A stretch of 64,000 nt of DNA from Polaromonas sp. (GCA_021731285.1 JAKFXR010000062.1:1-64000); one strand, 5' to 3'. Shown: positions 17,581-27,870, numbered from the stretch's first letter. The notes: generated by a model not told the origin, from the sequence alone. A program made the numbers and translations.

Positions 17581-18606
17581 ATGAACGATTCCAACAGTCC
17601 CGACCCGTCCGACAACCCGGATTTCAAGTCAACCCGGCCTCCTGTCCCTGACGCGTCGGTCAAGGGCGACCCCACCTCCCGTCCCGGTTGGGAACGGGTG
17701 ACGCTTGAAAAGCTGGCATTTGCCGCTTTGGCCGAGCAAAAAGCCGCGCGCAGGTGGAAAATGGTTGTACGTCTGTCCTGGCTCGCATTTTTTGTATTCC
17801 TGGTGTGGTTTGCCATGCATCGTGGCGCTCCCTCCAACAGCGTCAGCACCCCCCACACTGCGGTGGTCGAGATCAAGGGTGAAATTGCTGCCGGCGCCGA
17901 TGCCAGTGCCGAGTTCGTCAACGCTGCACTGAAAGCCGCATTCGAGGACGAAGGCGCCAAAGCGGTGGTGTTGCTGATCAATTCCCCCGGTGGCAGTCCG
18001 GTGCAGGCCGGCATGATGAACGACGAGATCGTCCGCCTCAAGACCAAACACAAAAAACCGGTGTATGCCGTTGTCGAAGAGACCTGCGCGTCGGCGGCTT
18101 ATTACATTGCCGCGTCCGCAGACCGCATCTACGTGGACAAGGCCAGCATTGTCGGCAGCATCGGTGTGTTGATGGATGGCTTCGGGTTTACCGGTGTGAT
18201 GGACAAGGTCGGCGTGGAGCGCCGGCTGATGACGGCAGGGGAGAACAAGGGGTTTCTGGATCCCTTCAGCCCCCAGACCGAAAAGCAGCGCGCTTTCGCG
18301 CAGGCCATGCTCAACCAGATTCATCAGCAGTTCATTGCGGTGGTCAAGGCGGGGCGCGGCAAGCGTCTGAAGGAAACACCCGAGATGTTCAGTGGCTTGT
18401 TCTGGACTGGTCAGCAGGCCATTGAGCTGGGGCTGGCCGACCAGCTGGGCACGCTGGAATTCGTCGCGCGGGAGGTCGTCAAGGCCGAGGAAATCATTGA
18501 CTACACCCGCCGTGAAAACGTCGCCGAGCGCCTGGCCAAAAAGTTTGGTGCAGCCATTGGCGGCGGCGCAATACAGGCCTTCAAGGCCATGCCCGTGATT
18601 CGTTAG
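17581..18606 (+). CDS. sppA: Signal peptide peptidase SppA-like, S49 family
   Basis: Membrane-bound serine protease that degrades cleaved signal peptides. 341 residues, the short single-domain form. One transmembrane helix at about 62-79 (LSWLAFFVFLVWFAM) follows a Pro/Ser/Asp-rich cytoplasmic start. In the S49 domain, INSPGGSP is conserved, the probable nucleophile is S171 in ETCASAAYYIA, and the general base is K187 in YVDKASIVGSIGV. It lies last in the HAD-Rieske-sppA run and is closed by an intrinsic terminator at 18628. Confidence 0.92.
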   Translation: MNDSNSPDPSDNPDFKSTRPPVPDASVKGDPTSRPGWERVTLEKLAFAALAEQKAARRWKMVVRLSWLAFFVFLVWFAMHRGAPSNSVSTPHTAVVEIKGEIAAGADASAEFVNAALKAAFEDEGAKAVVLLINSPGGSPVQAGMMNDEIVRLKTKHKKPVYAVVEETCASAAYYIAASADRIYVDKASIVGSIGVLMDGFGFTGVMDKVGVERRLMTAGENKGFLDPFSPQTEKQRAFAQAMLNQIHQQFIAVVKAGRGKRLKETPEMFSGLFWTGQQAIELGLADQLGTLEFVAREVVKAEEIIDYTRRENVAERLAKKFGAAIGGGAIQAFKAMPVIR

Positions 18607-18627
18607 TCAGGCGTCGCCTTTCATTGT

Positions 18628-18656
18628 AAAAAAGCCCGCATCATGCGGGCTTTTTT
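18628..18656. terminator. Bidirectional intrinsic terminator after sppA
   Basis: Stem GCCCGCA/TGCGGGC with loop TCA, preceded by an A run and followed by six T. It lies between convergent sppA and the RsmI-like gene and can serve both. Confidence 0.9.
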
Positions 18657-18669
18657 GCGCATGTTTTTC

Positions 18670-19440
18670 TTAACGCCCTATACAAAACACCGTGGGCAGA
18701 CCCAGCGGCGCCGCAGGCTTGTCCCTTTTCCATGCGCTGGCCAGTGCGCTGCGCGACCAGCCCTCGCTCATGGTCAGGCCGCAACTCAAGGCCAGCCGGG
18801 TGTTGCCCTGCAGCGTTTGCAGCAAGGCCTGCAGCAAGGCCGCATTGCGGTACGGCGTCTCAATGAAAATCTGGGTCTGCCCGGTTTTGAGCGCCATCGA
18901 TTCAAGCTCGCGGATACGCTGGTTTCGCTCGCTGCCATCCTGCGGCAGGTAACCGACGAATGCGAAGTTCTGGCCATTCAGGCCGCTGGCCGCAAGCGCC
19001 AGCATCAAGGACATGGGCCCGACCAGCGGCAGCACTTCCAGGCCCAGGTCATGCGCAGCCCGCACCACTGAGGAGCCGGGATCGGCAATTGCCGGCATGC
19101 CGGCTTCGCTGACCAATCCCATGTCGTGGCCGTCGATGGCCGGTTTGAGCAAGGGCCGCGCGTCGAAGTTGCCGCTGTGGTCGCCCTTTTTGTGGACCTC
19201 GCGTGGCAATTCCTGGATGTGCTGGGCTTGCACGGCGTTCTCCAGAGGCTGCACTTCATGAATGCGCTTGAGGTAGGCCCGCGTGCTTTTGGCGTTTTCG
19301 CAAATCCACCAGGACAGGGCGGCGGCCCTTCGCAGCGTGCCCAGGGGCATCACGTCCTGGATGGGAGCCTGGAGGTCACAGCCGAAATCCAGCGGCGCAG
19401 GCACCAGATAAAGCCGGCCTTTGCCCGGACGGTCCGTCAC
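18670..19440 (-). CDS. SAM-dependent methyltransferase, RsmI-like (tetrapyrrole methylase fold)
   Basis: 256 residues from GTG 19440. It belongs to the COG0313 (RsmI-like) family, with VSEAGMPAIADPGSS and LPLVGPMSLMLALAASGLNG, typical of the SAM-binding region, and FIETPYRNAALL. The N terminus GRLYLVPAPLDFG replaces the classic RsmI TLYVVATPIGNL, so it is probably a paralogue whose target may differ from C1402 of 16S rRNA. The GTG start overlaps the maf stop in a GTGA arrangement, so it is coupled to maf. A long upstream frame extending inside maf was rejected. Confidence 0.85.
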   Translation of the reverse strand: MTDRPGKGRLYLVPAPLDFGCDLQAPIQDVMPLGTLRRAAALSWWICENAKSTRAYLKRIHEVQPLENAVQAQHIQELPREVHKKGDHSGNFDARPLLKPAIDGHDMGLVSEAGMPAIADPGSSVVRAAHDLGLEVLPLVGPMSLMLALAASGLNGQNFAFVGYLPQDGSERNQRIRELESMALKTGQTQIFIETPYRNAALLQALLQTLQGNTRLALSCGLTMSEGWSRSALASAWKRDKPAAPLGLPTVFCIGR

Positions 19441-20084
19441 GACGGGACCCCCTGGCCCAGCAGCCGGATGCCAGCTGCCCGGATCATGCGGCAGGTACGC
19501 ATCAAAGGCAGTCCCACCAGCGCGGTCGGATCGTCGCTGGTGATGCTTTCCAGCAGGGCGATTCCCAGCCCTTCGCTCTTGGCGCTGCCGGCGCAATCGT
19601 AGGGCTGCTCGGCGTGCAGGTAGTTTTCAATGTCCTCGTCGGTCAGTGCCCGAAACCGGACACTGACCGACGCCAGATCGGTTTGCTCAAAGCCAGTCGC
19701 CAGGCAAACCACGGCCACTGCGGTCTGAAAGACCACGGTTTTGCCACGCATCTGGCGCAGCTGGGTGACCGCACGTTCATGGTTGCCTGGTTTGCCCAAA
19801 GGCAACCCGTCCAGGTCGGCGACCTGGTCAGAGCCAATAACGACAGACTCCGGAAAGTGTGTGGCCACTGACTTGGCTTTTTCCAGCGCCAGTCGCCGTG
19901 CCAGTTGCGCCGGGTTTTCTCCAGCCCGTGGGGTTTCATCCACATCAGGGGCGGCGATTTCAAAAGGTATTTGCAGCCGCTGCAGCAATTCACGGCGATA
20001 CGCCGAGGTGGAGCCCAGCACCAGGGTGCGTATGGCTGGAGCAGGAGCGCCGGAGCGGGCCGGGTGGGAAGCGTGGGAGGTCAT
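19437..20084 (-). CDS. Maf-like nucleotide pyrophosphatase (YceF type)
   Basis: 215 residues. Maf family house-cleaning nucleoside triphosphate pyrophosphatase. LVLGSTSAYRRELL near residue 21 is the N-terminal substrate loop, DVDETP and GSDQVADL are conserved, and SAKSEGLG lies near the C-terminal active-site region. The YceF subfamily, which hydrolyses 7-methyl-GTP, is favoured by its position next to yceD-rpmF-plsX. It is divergent from yceD, with 26 bases between start codons, so promoters must overlap. It is followed by the coupled RsmI-like methyltransferase. Confidence 0.92.
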   Translation of the reverse strand: MTSHASHPARSGAPAPAIRTLVLGSTSAYRRELLQRLQIPFEIAAPDVDETPRAGENPAQLARRLALEKAKSVATHFPESVVIGSDQVADLDGLPLGKPGNHERAVTQLRQMRGKTVVFQTAVAVVCLATGFEQTDLASVSVRFRALTDEDIENYLHAEQPYDCAGSAKSEGLGIALLESITSDDPTALVGLPLMRTCRMIRAAGIRLLGQGVPS

Positions 20085-20110
20085 GCTGCGATTCTCTTAC
20101 ACTGCTTGCC

Positions 20111-20653
20111 ATGTCGAAAAATCTGAATGCGCGGCGGCTCAACATGCAGGCTTTGGCCGCAGAAGGCGCCGCACTCGTTGAAATCACGCCGCTACCAAAT
20201 ATGGAGCGCCTGGCCCAGGAACTGCATGGGCTGGAGCCCGATTCGGCCATCAACTGGCGGGCCAGCGCCGAGTTGCGGCCGCGCTCGGGTGCAGACGATG
20301 ACGTCTGGCTCAGGCTGGAGGCCAAAGCCAGCTTGCCGCTGACCTGCCAGCGCTGCATGGCTGCCGTCGCTACCGCGGTGGAAATTGACCAGTGGTACCG
20401 ATTTGTGGCGACTGAGGACATCGCCATGGCCGAGGACGATCAGTCCGAGGAAGACTTGCTGGTCATGGAGCCGCAATTTGACCTGCTGGCCGTGCTGGAA
20501 GACGAATTGCTGATGGCCTTGCCGCTGGTGCCCATGCACGAGACCTGCCCGGTCAGCCCGGTCTTCAGCGCGGGCGAGGCCGAGCTCGCAAGTCAGGAAG
20601 ACGCGGAGCCCCACCCCTTTGCGGCCCTGGCCCAGCTCAAGAAGCCCAAATAG
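20111..20653 (+). CDS. yceD: YceD family protein (DUF177), 23S rRNA accumulation protein
   Basis: 180 residues from ATG 20111. DUF177, which in bacteria and chloroplasts is linked to 23S rRNA accumulation and is nearly always just upstream of rpmF, as here. It contains CQRCM near residue 80 (the metal-like CxxC pair of this family) and a second Cys near HETCPVSPVF. The acidic middle region AEDDQSEEDLL is typical. Reading frames extend upstream but overlap maf on the other strand. Confidence 0.9.
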   Translation: MSKNLNARRLNMQALAAEGAALVEITPLPNMERLAQELHGLEPDSAINWRASAELRPRSGADDDVWLRLEAKASLPLTCQRCMAAVATAVEIDQWYRFVATEDIAMAEDDQSEEDLLVMEPQFDLLAVLEDELLMALPLVPMHETCPVSPVFSAGEAELASQEDAEPHPFAALAQLKKPK

Positions 20654-20683
20654 CCGTGCCCGGTTGCAGTCGCAGAGTCGGCA

Positions 20684-20713
20684 CTGGAAATTGCCACCGT
20701 ATCGCGCTATAAT
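20684..20713 (+). promoter_or_regulatory. Candidate sigma-70 promoter for rpmF-plsX-fab
   Basis: A perfect -10 box TATAAT at 20708-20713. The best -35 candidate, CTGGAA at 20684-20689 with an 18-base spacer, is weak. Position between yceD and rpmF fits a promoter for the ribosomal protein gene. Confidence 0.55.
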
Positions 20714-20789
20714 CAAAGGCTTGGCGCCGCACCCCCGTGAAGGGGCTGCTGCGTAATTTACCCACCCTATACCCCCTCAGGAGCGGATC

Positions 20790-20972
20790 ATGGCCGTCCA
20801 GCAGAACAAAAAATCACCTTCCAAGCGCGGCATGCACCGTGCGCACAATGCCTTGACCGTTCCGGGCATTGCCGTTGAATCCACCACGGGTGAAACGCAC
20901 CTGCGTCATCACATCAGCCCCACCGGTTTTTACCGTGGCCGCAAAGTGCTGAAAACCAAATCTGAAGCGTAA
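20790..20972 (+). CDS. rpmF: 50S ribosomal protein L32
   Basis: 60 residues, starting [20 protein letters not shown], the hallmark of bL32 in betaproteobacteria. The zinc Cys residues of some L32 forms are absent, as expected for this lineage. AGGAG lies 6 bases before the ATG. It is preceded by a TATAAT box and followed by a hairpin terminator. Confidence 0.98.
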   Translation: MAVQQNKKSPSKRGMHRAHNALTVPGIAVESTTGETHLRHHISPTGFYRGRKVLKTKSEA

Positions 20973-20990
20973 TTTCACGCTTTAACGACT

Positions 20991-21022
20991 GGCCCGCACT
21001 CATACTGCGGGCCTTTGTTTTG
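20991..21022 (+). terminator. Intrinsic terminator after rpmF
   Basis: Stem GGCCCGCA/TGCGGGCC with loop CTCATAC, then TTTGTTTTG. It probably attenuates rather than fully stops transcription, since plsX starts 36 bases on without an obvious promoter. Confidence 0.75.
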
Positions 21023-21057
21023 TTGCATCCCCATTTTTTGACTGCACCGGTCCTGCC

Positions 21058-22161
21058 ATGATCAGGATAGCCGTCGATGCCATGGGCGGGGATTTTGGCC
21101 CGTCAGTCACTGTGCCGGCCAGCCTGGCATTCCTGGAAAGCCATCCTGAAGCCGCTCTGGTGCTGGTAGGTCAACCTGCCGTGCTGGCTGCACAGCCACA
21201 GTTTTCTGCTCTCCAGTCTCATCCACGCTGCGAGGTGCTGGCCGCCACGGAGGTGGTGACCATGGACGATCCGATTGAGGTCGCCCTGCGCCGTAAAAAA
21301 GATTCGTCCATGCGCGTGGCCATCACCCAGGTCAAGGATGGTGTTGCCCAGGCCGCCGTTTCAGCAGGCAACACGGGCGCGCTCATGGCGATTGCGCGCT
21401 ACGTGCTCAAAACCCTCGAAGGCATCGATAGACCGGCCATTGCCACGCAGTTGCCGAACGCAGCAGGTGGGGCCACCACCGTGCTCGATCTGGGCGCCAA
21501 TATCGACTGCACCGAAGACCACCTCTTTCAGTTCGCGGTCATGGGCTCAGCTCTGGTTTCTGCCATCGCCAACAAGGCCAGCCCCAGCGTTGGACTGCTC
21601 AATATTGGCGAGGAAGCCATAAAAGGCAGCGAAGTCATTAAAAAAGCCGGCGAACTGCTTCGATCTGCATCCAACTCCGGCGATTTGAATTTTCACGGAA
21701 ATGTCGAAGGCAACGATATTTTCAAGGGCGTGGTGGATATCGTGGTTTGTGATGGGTTTGTCGGCAATGTCGCCCTCAAGGCCAGTGAGGGCTTGGCCAG
21801 CATGATAGGCGGTTTCATCAAGGCGGAGTTTTCCCGCAATATCTTGACAAAAATTGCAGCGATTGTTGCTTATCCAGTTCTAACTGCGTTTAAAAACCGG
21901 GTTGATCATAGACGCTACAACGGCGCGGCCCTGTTGGGCCTGCGCGGCCTGGTGTTCAAAAGCCATGGGTCTGCAGATATCTTCGCTTTCGAGAGGGCCC
22001 TGAATCGGGCTTATGATGCGGCTCGTAACAATTTGCTGGATCGGGTGAGAGAACGCATTGCCCATGCCGCGCCGCTGCTCGCCAAAGCCGCCACCGGCCA
22101 GGCGCCAGTTGCTTCAGAAACTGCCCAGTCTGGTGAGCCCACTCCTCTTATTCATCCATGA
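21058..22161 (+). CDS. plsX: Phosphate acyltransferase PlsX
   Basis: Converts acyl-ACP and phosphate to acyl-phosphate, the substrate of PlsY, in phospholipid synthesis; peripheral membrane enzyme. 367 residues. [13 protein letters not shown] at the start, [10 protein letters not shown] near residue 101, and the [11 protein letters not shown] region near the C terminus are PlsX signatures. The C-terminal 30 residues are a low-complexity Ala/Pro tail. It overlaps fabH by an ATGA. Confidence 0.96.
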   Translation: MIRIAVDAMGGDFGPSVTVPASLAFLESHPEAALVLVGQPAVLAAQPQFSALQSHPRCEVLAATEVVTMDDPIEVALRRKKDSSMRVAITQVKDGVAQAAVSAGNTGALMAIARYVLKTLEGIDRPAIATQLPNAAGGATTVLDLGANIDCTEDHLFQFAVMGSALVSAIANKASPSVGLLNIGEEAIKGSEVIKKAGELLRSASNSGDLNFHGNVEGNDIFKGVVDIVVCDGFVGNVALKASEGLASMIGGFIKAEFSRNILTKIAAIVAYPVLTAFKNRVDHRRYNGAALLGLRGLVFKSHGSADIFAFERALNRAYDAARNNLLDRVRERIAHAAPLLAKAATGQAPVASETAQSGEPTPLIHP

Positions 22162-23135
22162 GCCCTTATTCACGCATCACCGGGACTGGCAGCTTTCTGC
22201 CGCCGCGCCGCCTCAGCAATGCCGAACTGGCCGCCGAGCTCGCCGTCAACGGTGTCGAAACGTCCGACGAATGGATTGTTGAACGCACCGGTATCCACGC
22301 GCGGCACTTTGCTGCAGCTGATGTCTGCAGCAGCGACCTCGGGTTGGAGGCTGCGAAAAATGCCTTGCAGGCTGCCGGACTCGAGGCCAAAGACATCGAT
22401 CTGATCATTGTCGCGACATCCACGCCGGACATGATCTTCCCGTCGGCAGCCTGTATTTTGCAAAACAAGCTGGGTATCGCGGGTTGCCCGGCTTTTGACG
22501 TGCAGGCTGTTTGCAGCGGGTTTGTTTATGCGCTGACGGTTGCCGACGCGATGATCAAAACCGGGTCGGCCACCAAAGCATTGGTTATAGGTGCCGAGGT
22601 GTTCTCGCGCATCCTGGACTTCTCGGACAGGACGACCTGCGTCCTCTTCGGTGATGGTGCCGGCGCGGTGGTCCTCGAGGCATCACAGACGCCCGGCATT
22701 CTGGCCACCGACCTTCACGCTGACGGGAAATATGTCGATATTTTGTGTGTGCCGGGTACGGTCGCCGGAGGAAAAATCCTCGGCGATCCCCTGCTCAAGA
22801 TGGATGGTCAGGCCGTCTTCAAGCTGGCTGTTGGCGTGCTGGAAGATTCGGCGCGCGCCACACTGGCCAAGGCCGGTTTGCAGGACACCGACATTGACTG
22901 GTTGATCCCGCACCAGGCCAATATCCGCATCATGCGCAGCACCGCCAAGAAGCTGAAGTTGCCGCTGGACAAACTGATTGTCACCGTCGACCAGCATGGC
23001 AACACCTCGGCCGCGTCCATTCCGCTGGCGCTGGACGCAGGCGTGCGCAGCGGCAAGATCAAAAAGGGCGACACCTTGATGCTCGAAGGTGTGGGCGGTG
23101 GCTTCACCTGGGGTGCGGTACTCCTAAATTTATAG
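22158..23135 (+). CDS. fabH: 3-oxoacyl-ACP synthase III
   Basis: First condensation of type II fatty acid synthesis (acetyl-CoA plus malonyl-ACP). 325 residues. The catalytic triad is C119 (DVQAVCSGF), H252 (IPHQANIRI) and N282 (QHGNTSAAS), and [10 protein letters not shown] is near the end. It is translationally coupled to plsX. A short AT-poor repeat-like spacer separates it from fabD. Confidence 0.97.
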   Translation: MSPYSRITGTGSFLPPRRLSNAELAAELAVNGVETSDEWIVERTGIHARHFAAADVCSSDLGLEAAKNALQAAGLEAKDIDLIIVATSTPDMIFPSAACILQNKLGIAGCPAFDVQAVCSGFVYALTVADAMIKTGSATKALVIGAEVFSRILDFSDRTTCVLFGDGAGAVVLEASQTPGILATDLHADGKYVDILCVPGTVAGGKILGDPLLKMDGQAVFKLAVGVLEDSARATLAKAGLQDTDIDWLIPHQANIRIMRSTAKKLKLPLDKLIVTVDQHGNTSAASIPLALDAGVRSGKIKKGDTLMLEGVGGGFTWGAVLLNL

Positions 23136-23178
23136 CTGCTTGCCCCTGTCCTTCAAGGGCTGGAGGCTGTTTTTCCCA
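23132..23178 (+). repeat. Short interspersed repeat-like spacer between fabH and fabD
   Basis: AGCTGCTTGCCC...CTTCAAGGGCTGGAGGCTGTTTTT begins in the fabH stop codon region. The same word order (AGC, AAGGGC, GGCTG or CTGCT, T-run) is seen at about 14782-14825 and 59065-59105. It looks like a member of a short Comamonadaceae intergenic repeat; function unknown. Confidence 0.45.
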
Positions 23179-23184
23179 ACACTC

Positions 23185-24135
23185 ATGAAACCATTTGCTT
23201 TTGTTTTTCCTGGTCAAGGCTCCCAGTCGGTGGGCATGCTGGATGCATGGGCGGGTCACCCCGCCGTGCAGGAAACCTTGCGCGAAGCGTCGGACGCGCT
23301 TGGCGAGGATCTTGAAAAGCTCATCCGTGAGGGCCCCAAGGAGGACCTGGGCCTGACCACCAACACGCAGCCGGTCATGCTGGTGGCAGGTGTTGCCGCT
23401 TACCGCGCCTGGATGGCCGAGACGGGTGTCGCGCCCTCAGTTGTTGCAGGGCATTCGCTCGGCGAGTACTCGGCGCTGGTGGCTGCTGGTGTGCTGAGTC
23501 TGGCTCAGGCGGTGCCCCTGGTGCGCTTTCGCGCGCAGGCCATGCAGGACGCGGTGCCCGTAGGCGCGGGCGCCATGGCGGCCATCCTCGGCATGCCGGC
23601 TTCCAGCGTTGTTGAAGGTTGCGCCGAAGCCGTGCGTACTTTTGGCCTGGGCACTGCCGAAGTGGTGGAGGCCGTCAACTTCAATGATCCACTCCAGACA
23701 GTGATTGCCGGCAGCAAGGCTGCCGTGGACAAAGCCTGCGAAATTCTCAAGGCAAGTGGTGCCAAGCGTGCCCTGCCACTGTCCGTGTCGGCGCCTTTTC
23801 ACTCGAGCCTGATGAAGCCGGCTGCTGACCGGCTCCAGGAAAAGCTGGCCAGTGTGAGTTTTGCCGCGCCGCAGATTCCGGTGATCAACAACATCGAGGT
23901 TGCAGTCGAGACTGACCCTGACCGCATTCGCGCTGCCTTGTACCAGCAGGCCTTTGGCCCGGTGCGGTGGGTCGAGTGTGTGCAGGCCATCAAGATGCGC
24001 GGCGTGACGGCCATTGTTGAATGTGGTCCCGGCAAGGTACTGGCGGGCATGGTCAAACGTATTGATGGGGAACTGACGGGCCTAGCCCTGTTCGACCCTG
24101 ACAGTCTGGCGCAAGCCAGGGGAGCACTTGCATGA
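23185..24135 (+). CDS. fabD: Malonyl-CoA:ACP transacylase
   Basis: Transfers malonyl from CoA to ACP. 316 residues from ATG 23185 (MKPFAFVFPGQGSQ); an in-frame TTG further upstream was rejected. The nucleophile is S91 in AGHSLGEYSAL, the catalytic His is H207 in SAPFHSSLMKPA, and GQGSQS near the start forms the oxyanion region. It overlaps fabG by ATGA. Confidence 0.97.
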   Translation: MKPFAFVFPGQGSQSVGMLDAWAGHPAVQETLREASDALGEDLEKLIREGPKEDLGLTTNTQPVMLVAGVAAYRAWMAETGVAPSVVAGHSLGEYSALVAAGVLSLAQAVPLVRFRAQAMQDAVPVGAGAMAAILGMPASSVVEGCAEAVRTFGLGTAEVVEAVNFNDPLQTVIAGSKAAVDKACEILKASGAKRALPLSVSAPFHSSLMKPAADRLQEKLASVSFAAPQIPVINNIEVAVETDPDRIRAALYQQAFGPVRWVECVQAIKMRGVTAIVECGPGKVLAGMVKRIDGELTGLALFDPDSLAQARGALA

Positions 24136-24878
24136 GCCATGGTCAATTCGAAGGGCAGGTCGCGCTGGTCACTGGTGCTTCCCGGGGTATAGGCGCCGCC
24201 ATTGCGCTGGAGCTGGCGCAGCGGGGCCTGAAGGTCATTGGCACTGCCACCACGGACGGGGGTGCCGCCAGGATCAGCGATATGCTGGCTGCGCATGCCG
24301 GTTGCGCCGGCAAAAACCTCAACGTCAACGACGCTGCGGCCGCCGAAGCGTTGATCGACAGCATGGTCAAGGAGTACGGCGGCTTGCATGTACTTGTCAA
24401 CAATGCCGGCATCACGCGCGACACGCTCGCCATGCGCATGAAGGACGACGACTGGGACGCGGTGCTGGACACCAACCTCAAGGCCGTTTTCCGCATGAGT
24501 CGGGCAGTGATGCGCACGATGATGAAGCAGCGTTATGGACGCATCGTCAACATCACCTCCGTGATTGGCGCTTCCGGCAACGCTGGCCAGGTCAACTACG
24601 CGGCGGCCAAAGCCGGGGTCGCCGGCATGACGCGTGCGCTGGCGCGTGAACTGGGCAGCCGCAACATCACCGTTAACTGCGTGGCACCCGGATTTATTGA
24701 AACCGACATGACGGCCGGTTTACCCGAAGAGCAGCAAAAAGCCTTGCTGGGGCAAATACCGCTGGGCCATCTGGGCAAACCGCAGGATATTGCGAACGCG
24801 GTGGCTTTTCTGGCCAGTCCGCAGGCGGCCTACATCACTGGACAGGAAATACACGTCAACGGCGGGATGTATATGTAA
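24132..24878 (+). CDS. fabG: 3-oxoacyl-ACP reductase
   Basis: NADPH-dependent reduction of 3-ketoacyl-ACP. 248 residues, short-chain dehydrogenase fold. The nucleotide motif TGASRGIG is at about 14-21, NNAG is near 90, and the catalytic S143, Y156 and K160 lie in ITSVIG and YAAAK. The C-terminal GQEIHVNGGMYM is typical of FabG. Coupled to fabD. Confidence 0.97.
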   Translation: MSHGQFEGQVALVTGASRGIGAAIALELAQRGLKVIGTATTDGGAARISDMLAAHAGCAGKNLNVNDAAAAEALIDSMVKEYGGLHVLVNNAGITRDTLAMRMKDDDWDAVLDTNLKAVFRMSRAVMRTMMKQRYGRIVNITSVIGASGNAGQVNYAAAKAGVAGMTRALARELGSRNITVNCVAPGFIETDMTAGLPEEQQKALLGQIPLGHLGKPQDIANAVAFLASPQAAYITGQEIHVNGGMYM

Positions 24879-24922
24879 ATCATCCGGCGGCAGCCAGCTG
24901 CTTGCTGTCACCAGTATCATGA

Positions 24923-25291
<369 letters not shown>

Positions 25292-25363
25292 AGACCCCGG
25301 TCTTTTTCCCTACCGCTTGAAGGGGCGCGTCTGGCCCCGCGGAAATTTCTTCAGGATTTGCGC

Positions 25364-26608
25364 ATGAGCCGTCGCCGTGTTGTCGTGACAGGTCTGGGTT
25401 GCATCAGCCCCGTGGGTAATACGGTGGCCGACTGCTGGACCCATTTGCTGGCTGGTCATTCCGGGATCGATCTGATCACGCAGTTTGATGCGAGCAGCTA
25501 TGCCTGCAAATTTGCCGGAGAGGTCAAGGACTTCAATATCGGGGATTACATTCCCGAAAAAGAAGCCCGGCATATGGACCGTTTCATTCATCTGGGACTG
25601 GCTGCAGCTTGTCAGGCGGTGGCCGACAGCGGTTTGCCCACGGGTGAGGCGCTTGGGGATGAACTGGCCACAAGGATTGGCTGCAACATCGGCTCGGGCA
25701 TTGGCGGTTTGCCATTGATCGAGCGTACCCGCGACGAACTGGTCAACCGCGGCCCGCGCCGTGTCTCCCCGTTTTTCGTTCCCGCTTCGATCATCAACAT
25801 GATTTCCGGCCATGTGTCGATCAAGTTCGGGTTCAAGGGCCCCAACATTGCCGTGGTGACAGCCTGCACCACAGGGCTGCACGCCATCGGCCTGTCGGCA
25901 CGCATGATTGAATACGGCGACGCCGACGTCATGATTGCCGGTGGTGCAGAGTCTACGGTGTCGCCGCTCGGCATCGGCGGTTTTACTGCTGCTCGCGCCA
26001 TGTCGACCCGCAATGAAGATCCCAAAACTGCGTCCCGTCCCTGGGACAAGGACCGCGATGGCTTTGTCCTCGGCGAAGGCGCGGGCGTGCTGGTCCTGGA
26101 GGAGTACGAACACGCGAAAGCACGTGGCGCAAGGATTTATGCAGAGCTGGCCGGCTTCGGCATGAGCGGCGATGCTTTTCATATCACCTCGCCCGATGTG
26201 GACGGACCGCGCCGGTCCATGGTCATGGCGCTCAAGAGCGCAGGGGTCAATGCGGACCAGGTGAACTATGTCAACGCCCACGGCACCTCGACACCTCTGG
26301 GGGACCTCAACGAAACCAATGCCATCAAGCTGGCATTTGGCGACCATGCCAAAAAACTGGTGGTCAACTCCACCAAATCCATGACCGGCCATTTGCTCGG
26401 TGGTGCCGGCGGCATTGAGTCCGTCTTCACCGTGCTGGCCGTGCATCATCAGAAAAGCCCGCCGACAACCAACATCTTCAACCAGGATCCGGAATGCGAC
26501 CTCGACTACTGCGCCAACACGGCGCGGGACCTCAAGATCGATGTCGCCGTCAAAAACAACTTTGGTTTTGGCGGTACCAACGGGACGCTGGTGTTCAAGC
26601 GGGCCTGA
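25364..26608 (+). CDS. fabF: 3-oxoacyl-ACP synthase II
   Basis: Elongating condensing enzyme. 414 residues from ATG 25364 (an in-frame TTG 6 bases earlier is less likely). The Cys-His-His triad is C168 (VTACTTG), H306 ([11 protein letters not shown]) and H343 ([12 protein letters not shown]). [10 protein letters not shown] is at the end. It follows acpP closely, the usual pairing. Confidence 0.97.
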   Translation: MSRRRVVVTGLGCISPVGNTVADCWTHLLAGHSGIDLITQFDASSYACKFAGEVKDFNIGDYIPEKEARHMDRFIHLGLAAACQAVADSGLPTGEALGDELATRIGCNIGSGIGGLPLIERTRDELVNRGPRRVSPFFVPASIINMISGHVSIKFGFKGPNIAVVTACTTGLHAIGLSARMIEYGDADVMIAGGAESTVSPLGIGGFTAARAMSTRNEDPKTASRPWDKDRDGFVLGEGAGVLVLEEYEHAKARGARIYAELAGFGMSGDAFHITSPDVDGPRRSMVMALKSAGVNADQVNYVNAHGTSTPLGDLNETNAIKLAFGDHAKKLVVNSTKSMTGHLLGGAGGIESVFTVLAVHHQKSPPTTNIFNQDPECDLDYCANTARDLKIDVAVKNNFGFGGTNGTLVFKRA

Positions 26609-26658
26609 CCCGCACACCGCACTGACTGTGGCCACCTGTAGCCAGTGCGGCCCTGACC

Positions 26659-27099
26659 GTGCATAACGCCCCACCGGTTGCTTATCCGCTGGGGCGTTCG
26701 CGTTTTCAGGGCGCGTTGTTGTTCGGCCTCTGGTTGTCGGGGGTGGGGGTCGTGGTGCTGGCGTGGCAGGCCTCACCTGATTCTGCATGGCGGCCATGGG
26801 TGGTATTTGCCACAGTGCTTGTGGCAGGTGGGGTCGCCGTGCGCGGATGGCGTCACGCGCCGGGCGGACAGTTGCGATGGGACGGACAGACATGGTTTTG
26901 GGAAAGCCGGGCTTGTCCCGACGGGGCCATGTACCGCAGCCTGTCTGTTGCACTTGATTTTCAGCGTGCCTTTCTGCTCAGGCTCGAGGACGAGGAACAG
27001 GGGTCTGTCTGGTTGTGGGCAGAGCGTCAAGGCATGCCCGAGCGCTGGATGGATTTACGCCGTGCGGTATATTCGCGGCGCAAGGCTTCCACACCATGA
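26659..27099 (+). CDS. Small membrane protein between fabF and rpoE
   Basis: 146 residues from GTG 26659, with two hydrophobic segments (about 18-37 and 45-62), then a Trp-rich soluble part (LRWDGQTWFW, SVWLWAERQGMPERWMDLRRAVYSR). The two-helix hairpin followed by a Trp-rich beta-like domain resembles YgfX/CptA-type proteins, but I cannot confirm that. A gene of this kind between fabF and rpoE is usual in Burkholderiales. It may be co-expressed with rpoE, 67 bases downstream. Confidence 0.65.
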   Translation: MHNAPPVAYPLGRSRFQGALLFGLWLSGVGVVVLAWQASPDSAWRPWVVFATVLVAGGVAVRGWRHAPGGQLRWDGQTWFWESRACPDGAMYRSLSVALDFQRAFLLRLEDEEQGSVWLWAERQGMPERWMDLRRAVYSRRKASTP

Positions 27100-27166
27100 G
27101 GCTGCCTGAACCTTTGTCTGCAGCAGCAGACTTTCCCGCAGATCCCAGCCCGCCACGCCCCCATTC

Positions 27167-27802
27167 ATGAGCGCAGACAACACTTTTGCAGAGCCGGCCG
27201 CAGCAAGCGACAGCGATGCCGTGCTGGTTCAGCGTACGGTTGCAGGCGACCAGAAAGCTTTTGAGTTGCTGGTCATCAAGTACCAGCGCCGAATTCAGCG
27301 CCTGATCGGGCGCATGGTCCGGGATGTGGATCTGGTGGAAGACATTGCCCAGGAAACGTTTATCCGCGCCTACCGCGCGCTGCCCCAGTTTCGGGGAGAA
27401 GCCCAGTTTTATACCTGGCTGTACCGGATTGCCGTCAACACTGCCAAAAAGGCGCTGATGGACCTCAAGCGCAATCCGACGGTGTCCGAAAATAACTTCA
27501 AATCGGACGATGACGATGAAACTTCCCCGATGGAAAACGAACTAACAAGTTCAGAAACGCCAGAGGCTGTGCTTGCCGGCAAGGAAATTGCGCAAATGGT
27601 CAACGCCGCCATGGATGCTTTGCCCGAGGAGTTGCGCCAGGCCATCACCCTGCGCGAAATTGAAGGCCTGAGCTACGAGGAAATCGCCGAGGCGATGAGT
27701 TGTCCGATTGGCACGGTCCGCTCACGGATTTTCCGTGCGCGGGAAGCAATTTCGGAGCGGATCAAGCCCCTGCTGGAAAATCAGTCCGGCAAGCGCTGGT
27801 AA
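27167..27802 (+). CDS. rpoE: RNA polymerase sigma factor RpoE (sigma-E, ECF)
   Basis: Extracytoplasmic-function sigma factor for envelope stress. 211 residues. Region 2 has DLVEDIAQETFIRAYRALPQFRG, split around residues 61-85, and region 4 has LREIEGLSYEEIAEAMSCPIGTVRSRI in the C-terminal third. It is held inactive by RseA, encoded next. The acidic linker DDDDETSP between regions is typical of RpoE of this lineage. The order rpoE-rseA-rseB-mucD marks it as the true sigma-E. Confidence 0.96.
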   Translation: MSADNTFAEPAAASDSDAVLVQRTVAGDQKAFELLVIKYQRRIQRLIGRMVRDVDLVEDIAQETFIRAYRALPQFRGEAQFYTWLYRIAVNTAKKALMDLKRNPTVSENNFKSDDDDETSPMENELTSSETPEAVLAGKEIAQMVNAAMDALPEELRQAITLREIEGLSYEEIAEAMSCPIGTVRSRIFRAREAISERIKPLLENQSGKRW

Positions 27803-27870
27803 TGTGAATGCGCAACCCTTGCAGAGACCAGAGTAAATTGATTGAAACCGGCAGGCAACTGCTCCCTGAC

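Noticed and set aside
22318-22345. VCSSDL string in FabH, which also appears in adapter-derived protein artefacts
   Set aside because: The surrounding frame is a complete, normal FabH with the triad intact, and SSDL-type sequence is usual at this helix, so it is not contamination.
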